DNA of 64,000 nucleotides, taken from positions 160,162-224,161 of the forward strand of contig CAIKEH010000055.1 of NCBI GenBank assembly GCA_903826405.1, in the 5' to 3' direction. Made by a program: the position numbers and the translations under genes. The DNA is from an uncultured bacterium (lineage in GTDB: Bacteria > Bacteroidota > Bacteroidia > Chitinophagales > Chitinophagaceae). The notes beneath the pieces were generated by a model that saw only the letters and a program-made list of their open reading frames with translations, did not search any database and was not told the DNA's origin. Below, one piece after another: positions 21,724 through 30,811 of this stretch; position 1 is the first letter of the stretch, and each line of letters begins with the position of its first letter.

Positions 21724-22542
21724 ATGCGATCTGCTAAACTTGTTCCGAGCTTCATTTTCCTCTCGATTGCACTCCTTTCCGGCTGTCGCCTGAACAATGT
21801 GACCATCAAGGATGACTTCAAAAAATATTTTGACCAGGAGCATACCGTGGGCTCGTTTGCGCTGTATGACAATAGCCGTAATCAATTCACCATATGTAAC
21901 ATGCAGCGGGACACCACAAGGTTCCTGCCTGCCTCCACTTTCAAGATCGTTCAGGCATTGATCGCATTGCAGACAGGTCGTGTGACCGACGACAGTACGC
22001 AGATCAAATGGGATGGTGTGGTTCGGCCGCGTTCCGAAACCAACCGGGACCTTTCCCTTTATCAGGCATTCCGACTTTCTTCAGTACCCCATTTCCAGCA
22101 GTTGGCGCGCATGATCGGAAAGGACACGATGAGAGCGTGGATGGACAGTCTGCAATATGGGAACAAAAATCTGGGTACACGGATCGACTCCTTCTGGCTG
22201 GATAACACGTTGAAGATCTCTCCCGATGAACAACTTGGTCTGGTCAAAAGGTTGTATTTCCGCCAGCTGCCTTTCCGTGCCAGCGTACAGGATATGGTCA
22301 GGCGGATGATGGTCCAGGAAAACAACACCATTTATCAATTGGCCTACAAGACAGGATTGGGTACTGGAGAGCATGGGGAGAGCATCACCTGGATGGTTGG
22401 ATGGGTGGAAGAGAACAGACACGTTTATCCTTTTGTACTCAATATGGCCACCTCGGATCTGGCAGTGGACCTTCCTGCAGCGCGCCTTCGTGTGTTGAAA
22501 AGCATACTCGGTGATATCGGTTTCTTCAAGGGGAAGATGTGA
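21724..22542 (+). CDS. Class D (OXA-type) beta-lactamase, putative lipoprotein
   Basis: A 272-residue serine beta-lactamase homologue. The class D motifs are all present: PASTFK with nucleophile S71 and carbamylation-type Lys K74, S119-S-V121, Y145-G-N147, and K209-T-G. FWLDNTLKISPDEQ and TWMVGWVE match conserved OXA regions. The N-terminus is a lipoprotein signal (ALLSGC, Cys at residue 21), so the protein is probably anchored facing the periplasm. It stands alone between kbl and batB with no mobile-element genes, so it looks like a resident chromosomal gene. Whether it hydrolyses beta-lactams or is a sensor-like relative cannot be told. Confidence 0.92.
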   Translation: MRSAKLVPSFIFLSIALLSGCRLNNVTIKDDFKKYFDQEHTVGSFALYDNSRNQFTICNMQRDTTRFLPASTFKIVQALIALQTGRVTDDSTQIKWDGVVRPRSETNRDLSLYQAFRLSSVPHFQQLARMIGKDTMRAWMDSLQYGNKNLGTRIDSFWLDNTLKISPDEQLGLVKRLYFRQLPFRASVQDMVRRMMVQENNTIYQLAYKTGLGTGEHGESITWMVGWVEENRHVYPFVLNMATSDLAVDLPAARLRVLKSILGDIGFFKGKM

Positions 22543-22608
22543 CCTTGGCCTGAACTTGCTTTCTGGCTTCCTTTTTGTATTATTTGATAGCTGAAAAAAG
22601 ATCTGAGT

Positions 22609-23607
22609 GTGCTGAGATTCGAGAACTTCTTCTTGCTGGCCAACCTGCTCTTGTTACCGATCATGGTGATCGCTTTCAGGCTACTCCTGCGATGGAAGAG
22701 TGTGACAAGGTTAAGGATCGGAGATCCGGGGCTGGTCGATCAACTTACCAGAGCGTATTCGCCATCGAAATTCAGGATCAAGTTCCTGCTGGTTATCATT
22801 GCTTTTGCATTGACCGTGATCGGTCTTGCCAACCTGCAGTCTCCACGGGAGGTGGAGAATGTGCAGGGTCAAGGGGTGGATGTGATGGTTGCGCTGGATG
22901 TGAGCAGGAGCATGATGGCGAAGGATATCCAACCCAACCGTTTGGAAAGAGCCAAGCAATTCATCAATCGACTGATCGACAGACTGGGCAACGACCGATT
23001 CGGACTGGTCGTATTTGCAGGTCGCGCTTACATGCAGATGCCACTCACCACTGACCATGCCGCTGCGAAGATCTATGTGAACGCTGCTAATACAGAATCT
23101 GTTCCCACCCAAGGTACGGTCATTGGTGAAGCCTTGTCACTTTGCAACGATGCTTTTATTAAAAAAGAAATGAAATACAAGGCTGTCGTATTACTTTCCG
23201 ACGGCGAGGATCATGATGAGGGCGCTATGGGTGTGGTGAAAAAGATGCGCGATGCCGGGGTCATCCTGCAAACCATCGGCGTGGGTTCGACGGAGGGGGA
23301 TCGGATCATGGACCCGGTCACTCAGCAGCCTCGTACCGATAGTAAGGGCAACATCATTCTAACCCGCCTCAATGAAAGGGAACTGATGAGCCTTGCCCAG
23401 GAAGGAAATGGTCAATATATCCTGTTGACGGATACGTATGATGCGGTTGAACGTATCACTTCACGGATCAAGGCAATGGAACAAAAGTCGATTATCGATG
23501 AATCTTCAATCCATTACCGCAGTTTCTTCTCCTGGTTTTTGGCCGTGGCACTCATCCTGCTGGTCAGCGAATTCCTCATTCCAGAAACACACCACCTGGT
23601 TGCATGA
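22609..23607 (+). CDS. batB: BatB-like VWA-domain membrane protein
   Basis: A 332-residue inner-membrane protein, GTG start. Two N-terminal helices (residues about 8-24 and 56-76) are followed by a von Willebrand A domain with a complete MIDAS: DVSRS (DxSxS), Thr in PTQGTVIGEAL, and Asp in LLSDGEDHD. A final helix lies near residue 310 (WFLAVALILLVSEFLI). This is BatB of the aerotolerance (bat) operon. batC follows with a 4-base ATGA overlap. batA, batD and the MoxR ATPase of the full operon are not adjacent. Confidence 0.9.
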   Translation: MLRFENFFLLANLLLLPIMVIAFRLLLRWKSVTRLRIGDPGLVDQLTRAYSPSKFRIKFLLVIIAFALTVIGLANLQSPREVENVQGQGVDVMVALDVSRSMMAKDIQPNRLERAKQFINRLIDRLGNDRFGLVVFAGRAYMQMPLTTDHAAAKIYVNAANTESVPTQGTVIGEALSLCNDAFIKKEMKYKAVVLLSDGEDHDEGAMGVVKKMRDAGVILQTIGVGSTEGDRIMDPVTQQPRTDSKGNIILTRLNERELMSLAQEGNGQYILLTDTYDAVERITSRIKAMEQKSIIDESSIHYRSFFSWFLAVALILLVSEFLIPETHHLVA

Positions 23608-24197
23608 AACCGTTATTGTTGAACATATGGATGATCCTTCCGGTCTGCCTGATGGCACAGGCCGGGAATTCTTCACTTCGGGCAGGTAACAAAGCTTACC
23701 GGGAACATGATTTCACGAAAGCTGAAGAGTCCTATAGAAAAGCGATCGATCTTTCTCCGGCGAATGCCACCGCGAAATTCAACTTGGGTGATGCTTTGTT
23801 CCGAGGCAATCGTCCCATAGAGGCTCAAAAGAGTTTTGAAAGTGTCATAGCGGGATCAAATGAGCCAAAAATGATTGCCAGTGCCTGGTACAATAAAGGG
23901 GTGTCCCTGACTGCACAACAAAAACTGGAAGAGAGCATAGATGCTTATAAGAATGTTCTCCGAATAGATCCTTCCGACACCATGGCGCGTGATAACCTTC
24001 AACGCGCAATGAATGAATTGAAAAGGCGAAGGGACCAGGAACAGCAACAGCAGAAAAAACAGCAGGAGCAGAAAAAGATGAGCAGGCAACAGGTCCAGCA
24101 GCTCCTGCAAGCACTTCAGGATCAGGAAAGGATGCTCCAGCAGAAGATCAATCATAGCCGGGTGCCATCCCCATCTCAGCCGGAAAAAGACTGGTAG
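23604..24197 (+). CDS. batC: BatC-like TPR protein
   Basis: A 197-residue exported protein overlapping batB by four bases. A signal-like start (LLLNIWMILPVCLMAQA) is followed by about three tetratricopeptide repeats (AYREHDFTKAEESYRKAIDL, ATAKFNLGDALFRGN, ASAWYNKGVSLTAQQ). The C-terminal region is a Gln/Lys-rich coiled coil with QEQQQQKKQQEQKK. BatC proteins are thought to form complexes with BatA/BatB. The gene ends 66 nt before ispG. Confidence 0.88.
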   Translation: MKPLLLNIWMILPVCLMAQAGNSSLRAGNKAYREHDFTKAEESYRKAIDLSPANATAKFNLGDALFRGNRPIEAQKSFESVIAGSNEPKMIASAWYNKGVSLTAQQKLEESIDAYKNVLRIDPSDTMARDNLQRAMNELKRRRDQEQQQQKKQQEQKKMSRQQVQQLLQALQDQERMLQQKINHSRVPSPSQPEKDW

Positions 24198-24238
24198 CCG
24201 GGCAGATCCAGGCAGACAGTTTTAGACTTCACAGTCCT

Positions 24239-24246
24239 TACCTTTG
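24239..24246 (+). promoter_or_regulatory. Putative -7 box of ispG
   Basis: TACCTTTG matches the Bacteroidota -7 consensus TAnnTTTG and lies 17 nt before the ispG ATG. Transcription would then start about ten bases before the start codon, a very short leader. No convincing -33 TTG is present. Confidence 0.45.
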
Positions 24247-24263
24247 CAACTCATCCCGCACAT

Positions 24264-26264
24264 ATGGAATGGTATTGTGATTCAATGACGTCGTACAGAA
24301 GACTGAAAACACTGGAGGTGCGTATAGGGGACCTGCTACTCGGCAATGGTCACCCCGTTCGGGTGCAGACCATGACCACCACCGACACCATGGATACAGC
24401 AGGTACTGTTGCTCAGGCCATCCGGTGTATAGAAGCAGGTGCAGAGTTGGTTCGAATAACTGCTCCATCAAAGAAGGAAGCAGAGAACTTGAAGGTCATC
24501 CGTGATGAATTGAGGAGGCAGGGATACCGCACCCCATTGGTAGCTGACATACATTTCACACCCAATGCAGCGGAGATCGCCGCACGCTTGATCGAAAAAG
24601 TGCGTGTAAATCCGGGGAACTATGTGGATAAGAAGAAATTCGAGCTGATCGAATACAGCGATGCTGAATACTTAGAAGAGATCGAACGCATTCGCGATCG
24701 ATTCACTCCATTGGTGCGTATCTGTAAGGAATATGGAACGGCTATGCGTATCGGCACCAACCATGGGTCACTGAGCGACCGCATCATGAGTCGCTATGGC
24801 GATTCGCCCATGGGTATGGTGGAAAGCGCCATGGAGTTTCTGCGCATCGCACGTGATGAATCCTATCATAACATCGTGCTGAGCATGAAGTCCAGCAATC
24901 CACAGGTCATGGTCCAGGCATATCGATTGCTGATCCAAACAATGGATCGGGAGTTCGGAGCATGCTATCCGCTGCATCTCGGTGTCACAGAGGCAGGCGA
25001 TGGTGAGGATGGTCGTATCAAGTCCGCCATCGGGATCGGTACCCTTATGGAAGATGGTATAGGTGATACTATCCGTGTATCGCTGACCGAAGACCCCGAG
25101 TTCGAAGTTCCTGTCTGTCGCGACCTGGTGAAGCGATACTCCGCAAGGGCAGACCGCTTTGCCTCCGGAAATATCCTGACCCTGCCTGCATTCGGTAAAC
25201 TTCCTTATTCCCCTTTCGAATACCGTCGTCGAGAAACCAGTTCAGTCGGGTCAATAGGAGGCAAGCAGGTTCCCGTAGTGGTTGCGGATTTTAGTGAATT
25301 GCAGTCGATCAGCCCGGCAGATCTGAATACGGTGGGCTATGATTATGATGCTGTGCTGGATAAGTGGAATATAGGAGATGCCGCAGCCGATCTGCTTTTC
25401 ACCGGGGATTCCTTGCCGGATTTCGCACTGCCGGGCACCCTCAGCATGGTATGTTCTGTCAATGCTTGGAATCGGTCTTTGGATAAGACTCAATTTCATC
25501 CGATTTTTTCAGTTCCGGAATATCCCACTTCGTGGGATGGTGGAATGCATTTTGTACGGATCGATACAGCGACCATACCCACTTATGCGGACTGGTTGCA
25601 AATCAGGAAGCCTTTTGCCGGCGTAGTCTATTGTCTGTATACTTCTCATCCCCATCCGATGGCATCCATTCGGCGATTCATCTCCAGCATGATGGAAGAT
25701 CAGGTCTATGATCCGATTCTGATCTGCGTGGAAAGTGTAGAAACTACTGTTGATGAACAACTCATACATTTCTCAACGGAGGCCGGGGCACTTTTGCTGG
25801 ACGGAATGGGTGATGGAGTGTGGCTTACGAACGACGAGAAGCGACTTCAGCAAAGCAAAGTCAGTGGTCGAACCTATCTGGCCGTCAAAGACAACCGGCA
25901 GTTCTTGAACAACACATCATTTTCCATACTCCAAGCCACCCGGACACGGATCTCCAAGACGGAATACATCTCCTGCCCGAGTTGTGGCCGGACACTTTTT
26001 GATCTTCAGGAGACGACAGCACGCATTCGTTCTGTCACCAATCATCTGAAGGGTGTGAAGATCGCCATCATGGGATGCATAGTAAATGGCCCCGGGGAAA
26101 TGGCTGATGCGGATTTCGGATACGTGGGTAGTGGACCGGGCAAGATCACCCTTTACCGTAACAAGGAGATTATCCGACGGAACATCGACAGCGCCATTGC
26201 GGTTGAAGCATTGATCGACCTATTGAAGGAAAATGGTGCTTGGCTTGAACCCTCGACTAATTGA
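24264..26264 (+). CDS. ispG: 4-hydroxy-3-methylbut-2-enyl diphosphate synthase, long form
   Basis: A 666-residue MEP-pathway enzyme (GcpE) that reductively opens MEcPP to HMBPP using a 4Fe-4S cluster. The N-terminal TIM barrel shows GNGHPVRVQTMTTTDTMD, LVADIHFTP and VRVNPGNYVD. The C-terminal cluster domain has CPSCGRTLFDL and MGCIVNGPGEM, giving the three Cys and one Glu ligands. Between them is the large insert domain of the long form found in Bacteroidota, Chlamydiae and plants. An alternative ATG at 24285 would shorten it by seven residues. The nadB start lies only 13 nt past its stop. Confidence 0.96.
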   Translation: MEWYCDSMTSYRRLKTLEVRIGDLLLGNGHPVRVQTMTTTDTMDTAGTVAQAIRCIEAGAELVRITAPSKKEAENLKVIRDELRRQGYRTPLVADIHFTPNAAEIAARLIEKVRVNPGNYVDKKKFELIEYSDAEYLEEIERIRDRFTPLVRICKEYGTAMRIGTNHGSLSDRIMSRYGDSPMGMVESAMEFLRIARDESYHNIVLSMKSSNPQVMVQAYRLLIQTMDREFGACYPLHLGVTEAGDGEDGRIKSAIGIGTLMEDGIGDTIRVSLTEDPEFEVPVCRDLVKRYSARADRFASGNILTLPAFGKLPYSPFEYRRRETSSVGSIGGKQVPVVVADFSELQSISPADLNTVGYDYDAVLDKWNIGDAAADLLFTGDSLPDFALPGTLSMVCSVNAWNRSLDKTQFHPIFSVPEYPTSWDGGMHFVRIDTATIPTYADWLQIRKPFAGVVYCLYTSHPHPMASIRRFISSMMEDQVYDPILICVESVETTVDEQLIHFSTEAGALLLDGMGDGVWLTNDEKRLQQSKVSGRTYLAVKDNRQFLNNTSFSILQATRTRISKTEYISCPSCGRTLFDLQETTARIRSVTNHLKGVKIAIMGCIVNGPGEMADADFGYVGSGPGKITLYRNKEIIRRNIDSAIAVEALIDLLKENGAWLEPSTN

Positions 26265-26277
26265 GCCATCAAAGAAC

Positions 26278-27894
26278 ATGCAAGATCCACATCATACTAA
26301 GACGGATTTTCTGGTCATCGGTTCAGGTATCGCCGGGCTGACCTATGCACTCAAAGTGGCACAGGAGTGTCCCGACAGGAAGATCATAGTCATGACGAAG
26401 ACCACTTCTGACGAAACGAATACTAAATATGCGCAGGGCGGCGTCGCAGCGGTTTGGGATGAGGACGTCGACAATTTCAACAAACATATCGAGGACACGC
26501 TGATCGCCGGTGATGGCTTATGCAGTGAGGAGACCGTTCGGATCGTGGTTAATGAAGGTCCCCAGCGGGTTCGTGAGATCATCGAATGGGGTGCCCGCTT
26601 CGATAAGGACCCTGATGGAGACTATGCGTTGGGGAAGGAAGGAGGGCATAGTGAATCCCGCATACTGCATTATAAAGATGTAACCGGTAGGGAGATCGAG
26701 CGTGCCCTGCTCGAAGCCGTTCGGCGCAAACCCAATATCACCATAATCAACCACTGCTTTGTACTCGACCTGATCACCCAACATCATCTCGGATATCTGA
26801 TCACCAAATCAACGCCTGACATCGAATGTTATGGTGTATATGTCCTGAACATGTCGACGAAACGGATCGAAAAGATCCTTTCGAAAGTCACTCTGCTGGC
26901 TACCGGCGGAAACGGTCAGATCTACCGTACCACGACAAACCCGGCCATTGCCACGGGTGATGGCGTGGCCATGGTCTATCGTGCCAAAGGACGCATAGAG
27001 AATATGGAGTTCATCCAGTTCCACCCGACCGCGCTTTATGAACCGCAGGTTCATGGACACTCCTTCCTGATCACGGAAGCAGTTCGCGGAGATGGCGGCA
27101 TCCTGAGGAACATGTCCGGTGAGGCATTCATGGCAAGGTATGATGAACGGAAGGACCTCGCACCCCGTGATATCGTAGCTCGTGCGATTGATAGCGAGAT
27201 GAAGATCGGGGGCATGGAGCATGTCTGGTTGGACTGCACGCATATGGATAAGGATAAATTCCTGAAACACTTCCCCAACATCTATGAGAAATGCAAGTCC
27301 ATAGGCATCGACCCAATGAAGGATATGATTCCGGTGGCTCCGGCTGCGCACTATAGTTGTGGAGGTATCAAGACGGATACCATGGGGCGAACATCCATCA
27401 ATCAGTTGTATGCAGCAGGGGAATGCGCTTCAACCGGACTGCATGGAGCGAATCGACTTGCCAGCAACTCATTGCTCGAAGCGATGGTTTTTGCTCACCG
27501 TTGCTTTCAGGCATCTACTCAGGTCATCGATTCTTTGAATTTCAGGGAGGATATTCCGGACTGGAAGGCCGAGGGGACTACAGTGCCCAAGGAGATGATC
27601 CTGATCACACAGAGTCTGAAGGAACTTCAGTCTGTGATGACGGACTATGTGGGGATCGTTCGAACGGATGTACGCCTTCAGCGGGCCAGCCGCAGACTTG
27701 ACCTTTTGTTCGAGGAAACGGAAGCCCTTTATCAGAAAACCTCCGTTTCACCACAACTCTGCGAACTGCGCAACATGATTACCGTATCTTATCTGGTGGT
27801 GAAAGGCGCATCTTTCCGGAAGGAGAGCAGGGGGCTTCATTACAACACTGATTATCCGTTCCGCAGCAAGTTGGTGCAGAACAACGTTCTATAG
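26278..27894 (+). CDS. nadB: L-aspartate oxidase
   Basis: A 538-residue FAD enzyme making iminoaspartate for NAD synthesis. The ATG at 26278 is chosen over the in-frame ATG at 26233, because the latter overlaps ispG and adds 15 residues outside the family. FAD binding is at DFLVIGSGIAGLTYAL. The active-site blocks are TKYAQGGVAAVWD, EGGHSESRI, FIQFHPTALYEP, and the C-terminal FAD segment AAGECASTGLHGANRLASNS. Partners nadA and nadC are not adjacent. The gene follows ispG with 13 nt between and likely shares its transcript. Confidence 0.96.
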   Translation: MQDPHHTKTDFLVIGSGIAGLTYALKVAQECPDRKIIVMTKTTSDETNTKYAQGGVAAVWDEDVDNFNKHIEDTLIAGDGLCSEETVRIVVNEGPQRVREIIEWGARFDKDPDGDYALGKEGGHSESRILHYKDVTGREIERALLEAVRRKPNITIINHCFVLDLITQHHLGYLITKSTPDIECYGVYVLNMSTKRIEKILSKVTLLATGGNGQIYRTTTNPAIATGDGVAMVYRAKGRIENMEFIQFHPTALYEPQVHGHSFLITEAVRGDGGILRNMSGEAFMARYDERKDLAPRDIVARAIDSEMKIGGMEHVWLDCTHMDKDKFLKHFPNIYEKCKSIGIDPMKDMIPVAPAAHYSCGGIKTDTMGRTSINQLYAAGECASTGLHGANRLASNSLLEAMVFAHRCFQASTQVIDSLNFREDIPDWKAEGTTVPKEMILITQSLKELQSVMTDYVGIVRTDVRLQRASRRLDLLFEETEALYQKTSVSPQLCELRNMITVSYLVVKGASFRKESRGLHYNTDYPFRSKLVQNNVL

Positions 27895-27911
27895 GTCCAC
27901 TAAACACACGA

Positions 27912-28808
27912 ATGTACCAGATCGTTTACGGCTTATTCTACCTGCTTTCTTTGATTCCCATGCGTGTCATGCACGGCATCTCCAGTTTTGTAACTTGGGT
28001 CGTCTGTGATATCATCGGCTACCGAAAAGAAGTGGTGATGAAGAATCTCGCCATTGCTTTCCCGGAAAAAAGCGAAGCCGAACGAAAGATCATCGCAAGG
28101 GAATTCTATCGGAATTTCTGTGATTCCATGCTGGAGTCCATAAAATTGCTCAGCATGAGTGATCGGGAGATCGCCAGCAGATTCACAGGAGATATATCCC
28201 TGCTTTATGATATCATGGATAGGACGGGCAGGAACATTCAACTCCACGCTTTGCATAATTTCAATTGGGAGATCGTGCATCTGGGGCTTGTCCAGCGGTT
28301 TAAATATCCCTTTGTTGGCGTTTACGGCCCGATCAAGAATAAGCTCTTTGAACGTCTGTTCAAACATATACGCAATCGATTTGGCACCATTCTGATCCCA
28401 GCACCGGAGTTCCGAAACAACAGCAAGAAGTATCTTGTGGACAGATACCTGCTGGCATTGGTCGCTGACCAGTCACCAGCGGTTCCTGCTACAGCGTGGT
28501 GGACCGATTTCTTTGGTAGGCCTACTGCTTTTGTCACTGGTCCTGAGAAAGGTGCCAGATCGATGGACACCACCGTGATTTTCGGAACATTCTTCAAGGT
28601 GCGGCGTGGGTATTATAGTTTTGAATTCCATTTGGCCACTGAGGATCCACGAAGCCTGAAAGAAGGGGAGTTGACTTTGAAGTATGTCCGATATGTGGAG
28701 GAATGCATCCGGAAGCGCCCCGACAATTACTTATGGAGCCATCGCAGATGGAAGCATGTTTATAAACCTGAATACGAGGAAAGGTGGTTGGATCGGAGTG
28801 GGGATTGA
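27912..28808 (+). CDS. LpxL/HtrB-family lipid A acyltransferase
   Basis: A 298-residue inner-membrane acyltransferase. An N-terminal hydrophobic segment (IVYGLFYLLSLIPMRVMHGI) anchors it. The acyltransferase core has the HxxxxE-type motif in LHNFNWE (the family form is HxxxxD/E), FVGVYGPIKNKLFERLFK, and LVADQSPAV, as in late acyltransferases of lipid A. A second acyl chain is transferred from acyl-ACP to the lipid A precursor. It starts 18 nt after nadB, probably the last gene of that run. Confidence 0.88.
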   Translation: MYQIVYGLFYLLSLIPMRVMHGISSFVTWVVCDIIGYRKEVVMKNLAIAFPEKSEAERKIIAREFYRNFCDSMLESIKLLSMSDREIASRFTGDISLLYDIMDRTGRNIQLHALHNFNWEIVHLGLVQRFKYPFVGVYGPIKNKLFERLFKHIRNRFGTILIPAPEFRNNSKKYLVDRYLLALVADQSPAVPATAWWTDFFGRPTAFVTGPEKGARSMDTTVIFGTFFKVRRGYYSFEFHLATEDPRSLKEGELTLKYVRYVEECIRKRPDNYLWSHRRWKHVYKPEYEERWLDRSGD

Positions 28809-28816
28809 TCGACCGA

Positions 28817-30226
28817 TCAATTCAGTACTTTGGACTCTTTCACGGTGGTGATTCCTTTCTGCTCTTTGATCTTTGCCCATCCACCCAGGATGTTCCGTAG
28901 GTTGTGGAAGCCCTGACGCTTCAGCAGAGATGCTGCGATAACGCTGCGGTACCCACCTGCACAATGGATATACAGATTTTGATCCTCTTCCAGGTTCGAC
29001 ATGGAGCCCGGATCGTTCATTTCGTCCAATGGAAGGTTAAGCGCATCCTGTACGTGACCATCTGCATATTCGGTTTCTTTCCTGACGTCCACCACAAGCA
29101 GGCGATCATCGAAAGGGATGTCCATGGCAAGTTCGTCAGCTTCCACGTCAATGATCATATCTGTTTGCTGGCCGGCTTTCGTCCAAGCATCATAACCACC
29201 TTTCAAATATCCGACCACCCGGTCCAAACCTACACGTGCCAGTCGGACGATACTTTCTTCCTCCTTGCCAGGTTCGGTTACAAGCAGTACGCTCTTTTCA
29301 TAAGGAAGTAGACTTCCCGCCCATTCTGCATACCGTCCATTTAGGCCGATGAAAATGGAACCGGGGATGAATCCGGCTGTGAAGGCTTCTTCATTCCGGG
29401 TATCGAGGATGATGGGATCGTCAGTTGCAGACATTCGGGACCGGAATTCATTGACGGTAAAGGCATTCATGCCTTTATTTATTATCTCCTGCAATGCGGA
29501 ATACCCTTCCTTGTTGATGCGGGCATTGATGAAAAAATACCCGGGAGGTGCACCGAGACCTTCTGTCACCACTTTGATGAATTCCTCACGTGTATTTGCC
29601 AGTAGGGCGTAATTACTTTGTTTCTGAGCACCGATGGTGGTTTTTGTATCAGGGCCAATGTTCTTTCCGCAGGAACTTCCCGGTCCGTGTGCCGGGTAAA
29701 CGATTACATGGTCCGGTAGTGTTTTGATATGTTTCTCCAGAGAATCATAGAGCATGCCCGCCAATGACTCTGAACTAAGATCCCCGCTACTGAGGTCCGG
29801 CCGTCCCACATCCCCTACGAAGAGCGTGTCACCTGTGAAGACACAATGTGGTTCGCCTTCAGCATTCCTGAGCAGATAACATACAGATTCCAGGGTATGA
29901 CCGGGTGTATGCAAAACCTCGATCGTGCAGTTGCCGATCTGGAAACGTTCACCATCTTTTGCGATCCTTGATGGAAAATGAGTGACTGTGCTCGGGCCAT
30001 AAATGATCGGTGCCCCGGTCAGTTGTTGGAGATCTAGGTGCCCACTGACGAAATCAGCGTGGAAATGGGTCTCGAAAATGTATTTGATCTCTGACTTCCT
30101 CTCCGATGCCAGAGATGTGTAGACGTCGATGTCACGTAAAGGATCGATGACAGCGGCTTCGCCACCATCTTCGATATAATAAGCTGCCTCACTCAGGCAG
30201 GATGTATATAATTGTTTGATGAACAT
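28817..30226 (-). CDS. Persulfide dioxygenase-like MBL hydrolase fused to two rhodanese domains
   Basis: A 469-residue fusion. Residues 1-240 form an ETHE1/PDO-type metallo-beta-lactamase fold with FETHFHADFVSGHLDL, EVLHTPGHTLES, FTGDTLFVGDVGRPDL and VYPAHGPGSSCGKNIG. This branch oxidises persulfides rather than hydrolysing lactams. Two rhodanese domains follow. The first (about 260-350) has VTEPGKEEES where the catalytic Cys loop should be and so looks inactive. The second (about 370-460) has HCAGGYRS with an intact Cys. Such fusions combine sulfur transfer and persulfide oxidation. An ArsR regulator lies 96 nt upstream on the same strand. Confidence 0.9.
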   Translation of the reverse strand: MFIKQLYTSCLSEAAYYIEDGGEAAVIDPLRDIDVYTSLASERKSEIKYIFETHFHADFVSGHLDLQQLTGAPIIYGPSTVTHFPSRIAKDGERFQIGNCTIEVLHTPGHTLESVCYLLRNAEGEPHCVFTGDTLFVGDVGRPDLSSGDLSSESLAGMLYDSLEKHIKTLPDHVIVYPAHGPGSSCGKNIGPDTKTTIGAQKQSNYALLANTREEFIKVVTEGLGAPPGYFFINARINKEGYSALQEIINKGMNAFTVNEFRSRMSATDDPIILDTRNEEAFTAGFIPGSIFIGLNGRYAEWAGSLLPYEKSVLLVTEPGKEEESIVRLARVGLDRVVGYLKGGYDAWTKAGQQTDMIIDVEADELAMDIPFDDRLLVVDVRKETEYADGHVQDALNLPLDEMNDPGSMSNLEEDQNLYIHCAGGYRSVIAASLLKRQGFHNLRNILGGWAKIKEQKGITTVKESKVLN

Positions 30227-30245
30227 GCATCCCGGATTATTCCTG

Positions 30246-30253
30246 CAAAATTA
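30246..30253 (-). promoter_or_regulatory. Putative -7 box of the persulfide dioxygenase gene
   Basis: On the minus strand TAATTTTG matches TAnnTTTG and lies 19 nt before the start codon at 30226. A short inverted repeat GTCC/GGAC with a 5-base loop lies just upstream of it (30267-30279) and could be a regulator site, possibly of the neighbouring ArsR protein. Confidence 0.4.
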
Positions 30254-30321
30254 CAAAAAAAGGTGGTCCTGCTGGGACACAGGAGATCCTTTTGGGATCC
30301 CGGCGATAATACATATCAAGG

Positions 30322-30678
30322 TTATTTCAACAGGTCATTGACGATCTGATTGATCTGTTCGAGCCTGCTATGATTGACATGATAATAAATGTATTTCCCG
30401 TCCCGCTCGGTTTTGACTATCCCGGCCCGGCGAAGGATGGCCAGATGCTGTGAAGCTACTGACTGTTCCAGTCTAAGCTGTACATAAATATCTGTAACGG
30501 TCATCTTTTTGCTCTCATCAAGCGTCTTGATGATCTGTTGGCGGAGTTTGTGGTTCACTGCGCGAAGTACCAAAGCAGCTTTCTTCACATTCAGATAATC
30601 AATCTTGATTCCTGTGGATGATTGTGGCTCTTGTTGGCTATTCATCGGGTTTTCTGGCAAAGTGTCTGTTGCGGTCAT
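30322..30678 (-). CDS. ArsR/SmtB-family winged-helix repressor
   Basis: A 118-residue dimeric-type regulator. The winged helix-turn-helix spans about residues 50-100, with KKMTVTDIYVQLRLEQSVAS, QHLAILRRAGIVKTERDG and KYIYYHVNHSRL (wing). The N-terminal ~25 residues are a polar extension; an internal ATG at residue 12 is an alternative start. The protein contains no cysteine, so it cannot sense metals or persulfides through the Cys pairs used by ArsR, SmtB or BigR/SqrR. By position it probably controls the downstream persulfide dioxygenase fusion. Confidence 0.92.
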   Translation of the reverse strand: MTATDTLPENPMNSQQEPQSSTGIKIDYLNVKKAALVLRAVNHKLRQQIIKTLDESKKMTVTDIYVQLRLEQSVASQHLAILRRAGIVKTERDGKYIYYHVNHSRLEQINQIVNDLLK

Positions 30679-30742
30679 GGAAAAAGAATTATGGACAATT
30701 ATTAACCCATCACTGGGTCGTTTCAGGGCTAAGGATCAGATA

Positions 30743-30750
30743 CAAATATA
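30743..30750 (-). promoter_or_regulatory. Putative -7 box of the arsR-like gene
   Basis: On the minus strand TATATTTG matches TAnnTTTG, about 65 nt upstream of the arsR start. It overlaps an AT-rich interrupted palindrome (ATAT-TC-ATAT), which could serve for autoregulation. Confidence 0.35.
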
Positions 30751-30811
30751 TGAATATCTTTTTTATGATGATCGATTACCAGATGACATGTCCTATCAAT
30801 GGCCTATCCGG

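Noticed and set aside
28817..30226. Class B metallo-beta-lactamase
   Set aside because: The fold is the same, but the motifs and rhodanese fusion match the persulfide dioxygenase/glyoxalase branch, not lactamases.
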